Part shown: piece after piece, positions 20,268 through 29,366 of the stretch
Numbering within the stretch: position 1 is the stretch's first letter
Layout: every line of letters begins with the position of its first letter
Position numbers and translations under genes: made by a program
The notes under the pieces: generated by a model
Databases searched by the model: none
Seen by the model: the letters and a program-made list of their open reading frames with translations, nothing else
Told to the model about the DNA's origin: nothing
DNA from: Anthoceros angustus
Taxonomy: Eukaryota > Streptophyta > Anthocerotopsida > Anthocerotales > Anthocerotaceae
Direction of reading: 5' to 3'
DNA: 64,000 nt
NCBI GenBank assembly: GCA_010909165.1
Contig: MU008161.1
Coordinates: forward strand, 1,240,001-1,304,000

Positions 20268-21879
20268 TCAAGCCTGAACATTTTTGGACAGGTAAGAGTA
20301 AGACAGGCTGCGGGAGGTGATGATATTACGTCACTCAGAAGAGGGCTCATAGGCTGAGCCCTTGCGTACCTCGGCTTGTTGACATGAACTTCTGCAAGCC
20401 ATGCGGTCAAATACACCTGTCCCGAGGTGCCGACGAATTATCCACTGCAGTGAGCTGCAGGCTTCATCACACTTCTCAACTGCCTTTGACGGAAGGAGGG
20501 ATGCATACCTGCAGGACTTCCCGCTGTGCTTGACCCATGCTTGACCCCTCTTGAAAAGTCTTCAGCTTTTCTCTCCACTTTTGTAACTCATCCTCGCTGA
20601 GGCAATCTCCAATAGAGGGCCCTACATTGGTTCCTTGCTTCACATTCTCCTCTGTCAAGTCTCCACTTGGCTTCTCTGGTGCCTCTTCTGCCCGAGCACA
20701 GCAAGTAGATCGAAACTCCGAGGCTAGAAGCCACTGTGCAAGAATTCAAACAACACTCAACACACGAAAAGAAGACGGGCAGCTACCAGGTGACACAACA
20801 AAGGATTGCTCACCTTGATAACAATCTCAGCTTGACACATAGACAGCACTTCCACAGCAAGAATTCAAACAAAACTCGAAACACGAAAAGAAGATGGCAG
20901 CTACGCAGGTGACAAAACAAAGGAATGCTCACCTTAATAACAATCTCAGCTTGGTACATAGACAACACTTCCGTAGCCAACTTCTCTGCAAAAATCCCCA
21001 AATTCGGGCAGTCAGCAGAAAGCAAACATAAACATGTCATGGTCAAGACATTCGGCCATGCCCCACATCCATATTCTTCTCCTGACGACTTCGAAGTCAC
21101 TTAAGACAACCTACCAAAGGCTGGCAGAGGCCAGACTTCAAACACAGGTAATCCATCACCATCTCCTGTATCTCCTTCCACGATCTGTTCGTTGGAAAAA
21201 CCAATTAATGGTCCTTCAGAGCTTCTGAGATACGTCCGCATAGACTTGGTTGCCCTCATGATCTCCGAAACAGCTTCAACCTGTACATCATGTCCAAGTT
21301 TCTCAGCAACACTATGCTTCCAGCCCTTCCCTACTACCAAGTGCGCAACAAATTGAGAGCTTGCATTCCCACCAGATTACTGTAGCTGGCCATCAGCTGC
21401 TTGCAAAATGCCTCCTGCACATGATGGTCCGAAACATGCTATCTGTCAGCTAATGCTCTAAGCTTGACAAGCCAGCAGGCTGGTCTACTGGAACTTAATA
21501 GCTTCCTGTCATGCTGAAAGAGAAAAGCAACACCTGTTGTGCTCTCAGCTTGATGCGGGCTTTATGTCTTATCCCTTTCATATCACTGAGCACTCCTAGC
21601 TCCATCGCACCCATGTAGCTGTCCAAAGCATCAACATGTGAATTACAAGACTGAAGGTGAGCAGCGCTGAAGAAAGCCCTGACTAGGAAGTGTCCGACCG
21701 ACCCACCGTTCCAGAAGACATGCATTGACCAGGGACTTTGCGGCCGACAGAGCGGCAGCGGAAGCGGATGTCCAAGCTGCTCTGTGTGCACTGATAGCAG
21801 ACCAGGCATTCCGCACCTGCCTCTGGGCAGCAGGTCGCCATAGCCTCCGTGATGCTGGCGAGTACACCTCCATAACCAT
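20268..21879 (-). CDS. unrecognised protein with organelle-type N-terminus
   Basis: Exons assembled on the minus strand: 21879-21730, 21650-21534, 21414-21115, 20985-20933, 20733-20509, 20416-20370 and 20307-20268; all junctions are GT-AG and phases agree. The product is about 330 residues. Residues 1-50 are Arg/Ala/Ser-rich (SRRLWRPAAQRQVRNAW), typical of a mitochondrial or plastid presequence. Then come helix-like segments (LDSYMGAMELGVLSDMKG; FCKQLMASYSNLVGMQALN; EKLATEVLSMYQAEIVIK) and a C-terminal helix (EDELQKWREKLKTFQEG). In the third exon, reading continues across a stop only if one G is added to the run at about 21338, so a base is missing there. I do not recognise the family and assign no function. 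Confidence 0.55.
20741..20980. repeat. 120-bp tandem duplication over an exon and its intron
   Basis: AGAATTCAAACAA...CACGAAAAGAAG starts at 20741 and again at 20861. The unit contains, on the minus strand, the end of the small exon 20985-20933, its donor site and most of the following intron. The downstream copy keeps an open exon-like stretch ending in ATCAAG plus the GTGAGC donor, but its acceptor is not a normal polypyrimidine-AG, so it is probably skipped. Confidence 0.8.
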
Positions 21880-22148
21880 TACCGCAGACTAGCACATTTG
21901 CCCTATATAGTCTGACAGACTGCTATGCTGGATGTTTTGATGTCTCCCCACCATCTCAGGATCCACTACACTTGCTCCATGGTAACGTAATGATTCATAC
22001 CCGAAGACGTGCGGTATACTCCAAGGGAACCGCACCTGAAGCACCTGTTCTGGCCTCAACCGCACCGCGGAAGTCGAAATGTTTCTAAACACGTTTGCCG
22101 TCGAGGTTCGGTTGCAAGTAAAAGCTGCAATCGAGGTCTGGTGCTAGC

Positions 22149-23744
22149 ATGGCTGCCCTGAACTCGTCTCCCTCTCTCCATCCCCTTCTCCTTCCTCCTG
22201 ACAGGACTTCAAGCTTGAACTCCAGCTTGTTTGCAAGCAAGGCTCAACTAGTGTCACTACGGGCCCCTCACAAGGCATCATTGTCGCAGACCAGGGGCTG
22301 GCACAGCTCCAGCCCCAGGTGCGGACTGCGGCAAGGAGCTCCAGGCGGAGGAGGCGGAGGAGCTCCAGATTTGGTTAAGTCACTCGGTGGTTTGCTATGG
22401 GGGAAGGGCTTGCCTCCGGGCGCTCTGGTGGGCATTGCCAAGGAGCTGTGGACCACGGGATGGCTTACCATGATGGCCCAGCTCGCTCCCAGCGGAGGAG
22501 CTGGGGAGCCGAGCGGCAGCGCCGGCGAGTACAGGCGTCCGTCCAGCCAGTTCCGGAACACACCTCAGGCACCCGTGCAGGGGGCCGAGAGAGGGCGGTA
22601 CCACCTCTACGTTGCCCTCACGTGTCCCTGGGCTCACAGAACTGCCATGGTGCACACTCTCAAAGGCCTGGCAGAAGCTGTCCCGCTCTCTGTGGCTGTT
22701 CCCGGACCTACAGGGTTGTGGGAATTTCAGCCCTGCACATCTTCCGGCCAGGACCAGCTGGTAAGCAGTCCAGTCCACATTGACCTCAGCTCAGCTCCTC
22801 CTGGTTGCAAGCTTCACAATTGTGTCCATGCCTGCCTGTGGCTCAGAGCTGACAACTGAGACGGGTCTTGCTTTCCCCTACTCAGTTGGCCACTGAGGAT
22901 CGAGCAAATGGGCTTCCTCGCCTGGCTGATGTCTACCGGTCCAGGAAAGGAGGCTACGATGGCCGATGTACAGTGCCGATGCTGTGGGATTCCAGGGAGA
23001 GGGAGGTGGTGAACAACGAGAGCGCTGACATCATCCAAATTCTCAACTCCGACTTTAACCAAGTTGCAACAAATCCAGACCTGGACCTGGCCCCGTCTTC
23101 TCTCCGGGAAGACATCGAAAGGTGGAACCAGGACATATACCTCAACGTCAACAACGGCGTCTACAGGTGAACATGCCTTGTCCCTCGTCATTTCTCGCCT
23201 GCCTAGACTGATAAGAACGTGTGTCATGATTCAGATGCGGATTTGCACAGGGCCAGAGAGCGTATGAATCTGCAGTGGAGAGCCTGTTTGCAACACTGGA
23301 CAAGTTGGAGCAGCACTTGTCCACCTCCCGCTACCTGTGTGGCCACACCTTCACTCTGGCGGATGTCAGGCTTTTCACCACGCTCTATCGGTTTGATCCT
23401 GTGTACCACATTCTGTTCAAGTGCTCCAAACAGAAGCTCTCGGAGTACCTAACCTCTTCGCCTACATGCGGACATATACCAGGTGCCATACTAAGCTTCT
23501 GCAATGATGCATGCCCCTCTGCTCGTCATGATTCTCATTCCTGCAACGCCATACTTCCTTGAAACAGCTCCCTGGAGTGGCCAGCACTTGCGATTTGGAA
23601 GCTATCATGGACGGCTACTATAAGGTGCTGTTCCCTCTAAATCCGGGGGGCATTCGCCCAAGCATCCCGCGAAATGCTGCCATGGCAACGCTGTGGAGTG
23701 CTCATCATCGGGAATCCTTGGGCCAGGCTGTTCAAAGCACATAA
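22149..23744 (+). CDS. glutathionyl-hydroquinone reductase (GST Xi class), plastid-type
   Basis: Exons 22149-22760, 22886-23166, 23235-23482 and 23568-23744, about 439 residues. Residues 1-70 are Ser-rich and look like a chloroplast transit peptide. The GST N-domain carries the active-site CPWAHR with Cys159, followed by the family words RCTVPMLWDSRE, VNNESADIIQI, NNGVYRCGFA and RYLCGHTFTLADVRLFTTL. These enzymes reduce glutathionyl-hydroquinones using a catalytic cysteine rather than the Ser/Tyr of other GSTs. Two single bases appear to be missing in exon 3: one in the CC run at 23448-23449 and one at the GG at 23470-23471. Adding both restores the conserved NLFAYMRDIYQ segment and the correct phase into exon 4. 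Either these are assembly errors or the gene is newly broken. Confidence 0.85.
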
Positions 23745-24293
23745 CGCCTACTGAATAGCCTCCTTGTTCAAGCATGAAGAGAGCCCAGGTTGATTGTGCG
23801 ATAATTATCTCATGTAAGTGAGCTAGCCTAGTACTAGTTCCTTATCGACGTGCCTCTTCTTTTATGCCTTTATGTATTATGTGGTCATACCTTCAATTTG
23901 TTGAGAAGACCCTAGTTAGTTTCTTGGTGTGTTACTTGCACCGTGCAGCGTCTCTTTTTCTCCAGAGAGCATTAGGCTGCAAGGTACAAGTAACCGAGCT
24001 GGTTGAAGCTCTCGGACTTTCCCCAAGGCGAGTTCCTGCTGGTTTTTTGTTCGCCATCTGCTGGCACTATATCTATACTGCGACCAGTCTAGCCTGCATC
24101 AGTGCTAGGTCACTTCCACAAGTTACGGAGTCCGTCGCCAAGTTGTCTTATGAATTCCCGCCATGGGACTGTTGTTCGTCTGCCTTGTTTGCTGACAAGA
24201 CGACTGGTGAAAGCTGTAGCGTTCACGAATTTGTATCTGCTGCTTTAAGCAGACATTGCTCTCATACTGGCATTCCGCAGGCGAGCTTCAGCT
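23745..24293. other. intergenic between GHR and GT61 genes
   Basis: A 153-codon open frame runs 23864-24325 but has no recognised content and overlaps the GT61 start in another frame. I treat it as UTR and promoter sequence. Nothing else is seen. Confidence 0.35.
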
Positions 24294-26173
24294 ATGAGGC
24301 CAATATTGAGGACCTCGAGCTATGACAGTCACCGCACCATTTCAAGCAGGTTCAAAGGTTTTCTGTGTAGGAATGGTACTTTCATAGCAACGATCTTGAT
24401 CGTCCTTGTCGTGACAAGCAATGGCATATACAACAGCCGCTATCTGCAAGTCCGCACCGGTGAGTAGCTGATCTGCATGTGATTGTCCTTGCGGTTCTGT
24501 CAAACATTGCCGAGAATTTCGTTTTGCCTGTGGTGCGCAAACGGGCGTCGGTGGTAGCACAAGTGACCGTGAGATTCGCACTCTGAGCTGGCGTTTGTAT
24601 TGTAGGCATTACAGAAAGCGTTGATGAGAGGCCAAAGCAGCCACAGAACAGTTATCCAACACCGGGAGATCACGTACATTCAACGGCTTTCTTCCCTTAC
24701 AGTAACGGCATCGATCCCACTCAGAAAGATGGATCCCGCGGTGAGCTAAAATGCCATCACATCCGAACCTAGTTTTCTGAGGCTTGCTTTCCATGTTGTA
24801 GGCTTTCACTTTTCAAAAGGAAACGTACAGGAACTTCAGAGGCAAAATGATACTTCAAGAAAAATGTTCAAAGCAATCCTCAGTTTCATCGTTACCAAGC
24901 TTGCCCCTCTGTGTGTTTGATCCGTCTGACCTTTGGCTTGTCCATGGATTGGTTAGGATTTGAGACTGAAAATTTGAGCTCAAAGGACATGTTCTTCTGC
25001 AATCAATCTCATCCTCGATACGACCTATGTGTCATGCGTGGCGATGTCCGAGTGAAAGGCGGAAAAGCAGCCACATGCACGCTCTACTCACGTAATCCAG
25101 CAATTCATCGGGTAGAAACAACCCAGCCCTATCCCCGAAAGCGAGACCCAGCCATGTTGGAAGTGAGGAATGTGACACTGCAGTGTGAGGATTCAGTTCC
25201 AACAAGTTCAAGCCGAATGCCGGCTTGCGAAGTTCAATATCTGCAACCTGGGTTGTTGTTCTCTGTCGGTGGCTATTCCGGAAACCTTTACCATGACTTC
25301 AACGACGTTCTCATCCCCCTCTTTATCAGTTCATACCAATATAAAGGGCAGGTGATATTCCTGATCACGGATTGGCGAGACTGGTGGATTGAAAGATACT
25401 CCCCCATTTTCAGAGAGCTGTCGAAATATCAGGCAGTGAATCTGCACTCGGAATCGCGTGTTCTGTGCTTCAGAGACCTGACATCCGGTCTTCAAACTCA
25501 TGACGAGCTTGGAATCGACCCCGACCTAATGCCTGATGAGCAGGGTATCGTAGACTTTCGGGAGCTACTTCACCATGCTTTCTGGGACCCCATGGCTATA
25601 GCTAGAGCCGAAGCGACGTGGATGCGGCTGGCGGGGATGCGCCAGGACTCTTTTTCTTCGCCAAGGCTCCTCATTCTGGCTCGTCTGCAAAATCGAGTGA
25701 TAATGAACCAGGAAGATTTGGTGAATATGGCAACAGCGAAAGGGTTCGATGTGAGGGTGCTAGCGCCGACAGTGGACATGAACTTGACAGAAATATACCA
25801 CAGCATCAACTCTGCGGATATCGTTGTGGGAGTGCACGGGGCAGCTCTTACTCATATTCTTTTCATGAGGCCTGCTGCTGTGGTCATACAGATTGTGCTT
25901 ATCGGTGTTGAATCACCTGCTCTCATCGACTACGGAAATCCTGCTCTCAAAATGCAACTCCAATACATCCACTACACAGTGAAGCCAGAAGAAAGCACAC
26001 TGACGAAGACTTACAACAGTACCGATCCTGTCATCACGGATTCTGAAGCCATTGCTTCTGAAAGTTGGGAAGTTAGAAGGATTACCTACATGGAGGGTCA
26101 AAATGTGACGTTAGATTTAGAACGGTTTGCACCATACCTGGACCACGCTCGGAAGCTGTCTACACCAGAATGA
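24294..26173 (+). CDS. GT61-family glycosyltransferase, type II Golgi membrane protein
   Basis: Exon 1 (24294-24459) starts MRPILRTSSYDSHRT and holds one membrane anchor (TFIATILIVLVV), giving type II topology with a lumenal catalytic domain. Exon 2 is 24606-24740. The third region starts at 24802; the main coding block, open to TGA 26171-26173, joins it either by a short intron (about 24826-24883) or after a lost base, so that junction is uncertain. The catalytic part shows CNQSHPRYDLCVMRGDVRV, GGYSGNLYHDFNDVLIPL, and the family hallmark VGVHGAALTHILFMRP (about two thirds along), plus several N-x-S/T sites. GT61 enzymes add xylose or arabinose to N-glycans or cell-wall xylan; the exact activity cannot be read here. 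Confidence 0.85.
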
Positions 26174-26430
26174 CGGCAAAGCTTTAGGCTGAGCGCTGGC
26201 TATACGAGAAGGTGGGTCCGATAGACGTCGTGCAAGGTATATGTAAATGTAATGTAGTCATAGGATGGTAAAACATCAAACACGCCCCCGCCCGGATTAT
26301 GATTTATGTTTCGCAATTAACCGGATAACGGGTAGCCACGTGACCGGTGACTCCGGTTCAAGGCTGGAGTTGGGAAGGCCCCCTTAGCCCCCTAGACATT
26401 ATCCAGAGTCCACTGTGAGGGGGGAGCTGA
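26174..26430. promoter_or_regulatory. GT61 3' flank and PSRP5 promoter region
   Basis: Short intergenic interval in tandem orientation. No clear TATA box. The last 70 bases before ATG 26431 are probably the PSRP5 5'UTR. Confidence 0.35.
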
Positions 26431-27006
26431 ATGGCGATGGCGGTCGGAATAGCTGTACAGGGCTGCGCGCCCTGTGTTGCCCTGCTGCAAAATGTAGATA
26501 CCTCCCCTTCACCGGCACTCAATCGAATGTCAGTGCAATGCTGGCAGTTCCCATCAGCGAGCAATCCAGCTCAAGCCAGGCTGCAGCAGGTGAAACCTAA
26601 TGGCGTGCGGACCAAGATGGCTGGGAGCGTGGAGTTGGCGCGGCAGCACTTCAGCGGGCTCACTGTGAATCAGGTGCAGGATTCGCGGCTATCCCCGAAC
26701 CACCTCATTGGCAAGGTGACAGCGGCTGCTCTGGGAGCGGCGGTGCCGGAGGACGGAAGAGCTTTGGAGAGGAATGTCGTGGCCAATGCTGCGGAGGATG
26801 CTGTCTCCGTGGAGGTGGTCGGGGTAACAGCAGTTGCTCCAGATGCTCCCTTGGACCCTGTGGCGGCTTTGAAGCTGCAGTCTGAACTTCTGAAGAAGAA
26901 GGCCAAGCGGGCAGAGCTGCGCAGGAAGAGGTTAGTGCGCAAGCGACATCTGAGGAAGAAAGGTAGATGGCCTCCTTCTAAGATGAAGAAGCTCAAGAAT
27001 GTGTAG
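26431..27006 (+). CDS. PSRP5: plastid-specific ribosomal protein 5 (50S subunit, cL38)
   Basis: Intronless, 191 residues. Residues 1-70 look like a chloroplast transit peptide. The middle is Ala/Val-rich and acidic. The C-terminus is the diagnostic part: a basic helix (KKKAKRAELRRKRLVRKRHL) followed by RKKGRWPPSKMKKLKNV to the stop, which is nearly invariant in plant PSRP5. The protein is a plant-specific component of the chloroplast large ribosomal subunit that contacts 23S rRNA. The N-terminal part is longer than the conserved tail and not conserved, as is usual for this family. Confidence 0.88.
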   Translation: MAMAVGIAVQGCAPCVALLQNVDTSPSPALNRMSVQCWQFPSASNPAQARLQQVKPNGVRTKMAGSVELARQHFSGLTVNQVQDSRLSPNHLIGKVTAAALGAAVPEDGRALERNVVANAAEDAVSVEVVGVTAVAPDAPLDPVAALKLQSELLKKKAKRAELRRKRLVRKRHLRKKGRWPPSKMKKLKNV

Positions 27007-28325
27007 GATTCTTTTTCTGTGCAGCAGTTACGCTCCTGTGAGGTTTGATCTCTAGCAGGGTTTTTGCTCCTGTGGAGCACCATTCTATCTAATCGCTGGC
27101 CGGCACAGAGCTGAAAGAAGTGCATGTGCTGCTATCATATCACCTTGTGTCAGAGAGGAAGCGTTTTCCACTGAATGCTGTAGCAGTCTAATTCGATCTG
27201 TCGAAGTCCTTTGTTTGCTTGAAAACCACGAGCGTCTGACCCGATAGCTGTAACTCGTTTGCGATCTCCTATCCCATAGATTTGCGAATGTTTTTTTCTC
27301 CTCTACTGTGGTTTCACCGCGCGTCCATCTTGCAAACTGCTCTTGCAAACACGAATCCTCGTTTCTTCGATCGAGCTTTGCGCCCGAAGCAATATTATTG
27401 CGCATAGGCTTTTAGGATTCTGTTCGCATCAGCCACGTTTTTTCGAAACGTCGTGACTCGTGACACTGTCAAAATGCCTGAATGCGCACGAGGTTCTTAT
27501 AAGTGCTCAACCCCCATCTGTACATAGATATGTTTATACGAGCGGTTCTGTGAAAAGAGGTCAGTGCAGCTTCAAGTTAAACTCATTTTTCCAATGCATC
27601 AAAGTGAGGCACCGCGCCCGGGCTTCAATAAAAGTTACTAGGTACATATGTATGTATGTACATGGTCCTAGGTGAAGACCGGGCAAGTCTACTTCAAGCA
27701 AGCTGGCTGGTATGTCATGCAGCTGTCAAGTTGCAGCAGTCTTGGGAGAGTCCGTGAAGTTCCAGGGACGTTGTTATCATCCTTTGGTTTGGTAGGTAGC
27801 TTTATGCTCTCCTGAGGTACATGCCAACTCATTACAGAAGCTCTCTGGAACCGATGTGGTCATAACTGCAGCTCCATAAAGCAGGCCCTGGAGTCCACCA
27901 ATTTTGGCTTGTTGGAACCTCCATTTTGCACTATTGAGCAACAAGTACCAAGCCCAGGGGCTGTTGTACTTCACCATGAAGTTCACTTAATTCCCCACTT
28001 CATACTGATGGGACACACGGCACTCTGTAACACACCTGAGCCTGATACATACCATCACTTCCCCCGGGCTCGCATTCTGGCGCCCGCCGTCATTAGTAGG
28101 TGGGGGACTAATAGCTCTGATTGGGGGTGGCAGCACGGACGGGAGACACAGCTCGTCAATGTACCAAGCATGAGCCTGCAGAGGGATAGGTAGGAAAGGT
28201 GACCCACCGCCTTTAATGCACCCCACACTTTCAAGACTAGACGGAGGTGCCGCGCTCGCACAGAGGCGCCCAAATCTTGAGCTCTAGCAACAGCGGAGAG
28301 GAGAGGAGCGGAGCCGGCGATATCG
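27007..28325. other. intergenic region, no gene recognised
   Basis: 1.3 kb without a supported gene. A CAATAAAAG motif at about 27627 on the plus strand is a candidate poly(A) signal. Minus-strand frames at 27777-27986 and 27987-28226 have no recognisable content. The last part is GC-rich and probably holds the promoter of the methyltransferase gene. Confidence 0.35.
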
Positions 28326-29139
28326 ATGGGGGTGTGGCAGGTGCTGAGCTTCCTCAGGGCCATGAGCCCGTCCGCATTCTACCGAGGCCAGGCCGGGGAC
28401 GGCAGGGAGAAGGTGCTGCTGGAGCATGTGCTGACCCAGGCGGAGCAAGGCGACCCGCAGTCGGTGCTGCAGGCGGTGGACTCGTTCGCGCAGCGCACCT
28501 GGCTCATGAATGTGGGCGACGATAAGGGCCTCATCCTCGACTCAGCCGTGAAGACGTGCAATCCCCGCATTGCGCTGGAGCTCGGCGCCTACTGCGGCTA
28601 CTCCGCCGTGCGCATCGCCAGCCAGCTCACTCTGCCTGCCTCCAAGCTGGTCACAGTGGAGATGAATGCTGACAATGCAGAAATCGCTCGCAAGCTTGTC
28701 CAACACGCAGGTAGCTAGCCACATTGCTCGTCGCAAAATCTGGCTTGCCTGTTTTCGCTGCCGGCTGCGTCATCTCACTCTCACCTTTCATGCCTCAGGG
28801 CTCTCCCACAAGGTGATGGTTGTGGAAGGGGTGCTCCGCAACCGGCTCGTGGAGCTGGGCAACATTCTGAAGGAACTCAATGCCCGCGCATTCGACTTTG
28901 TCTTCATGGACCACGACAAGTTCTCCTACCTGCCAGACTTGCTGCTGCTCAAGGAGGGTGGCTTCATCAAGAAAGGAACTGTCGTGGTTGCCGACAACAT
29001 GACCATTCCAGGCTCGCCCAAGTACCGCAGCTACCTCAAGTCCCATCTCGATGAATTCGACTCGGTGGAGCACAAGTGCCGATTTGAATACATTCGATGG
29101 CTTCCAGATAGCTTGATCGTTGCCACTTACAAACTATAA
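28326..29139 (+). CDS. catechol O-methyltransferase (vertebrate COMT type)
   Basis: Two exons, 28326-28710 and 28799-29139, joined phase 1, giving 241 residues. It aligns along its length with animal COMT, not with the plant caffeic-acid or caffeoyl-CoA enzymes: GDPQSVLQAVDSF, WLMNVGDDKG, LELGAYCGYSAVRIA (SAM-binding motif I), TVEMNADNAEIA, MDHDKFSYLPDLLLL and VVADNMTIPGSP. The Mg ligands and catalytic residues of rat COMT (Asp141, Lys144, Asp169, Asn170, Glu199) correspond to Asp166, Lys169, Asp194, Asn195 and Glu225, all present. The expected reaction is Mg-dependent methyl transfer from SAM to a catechol hydroxyl; the plant substrate is unknown. The short N-terminal extension could be a membrane anchor but is only weakly hydrophobic. 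Confidence 0.9.
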
Positions 29140-29366
29140 GCACAGAACTGCGAGGCGCAAACTGCGTTCCCCCGGACTGGGGGCCCTCGCCACTCTGCCC
29201 ATCAGGACTCCGTCAACATGTACTCTTTGAGTGGTATCATCTGGTGTACCTACTCACTACATACAGGCCCGAACAAGTAGACCCGTAGCTTGGTGCAAGT
29301 AAATAAAGTGCCTAGTGAAGTGCGCTTTAACAAATATGTAAAGCTAACACGCAGTTAAGAAGTACA

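Noticed and set aside
23864-24325. 153-codon ORF before the GT61 gene
   Set aside because: No recognisable domain, and it overlaps the well-supported GT61 start in another frame.
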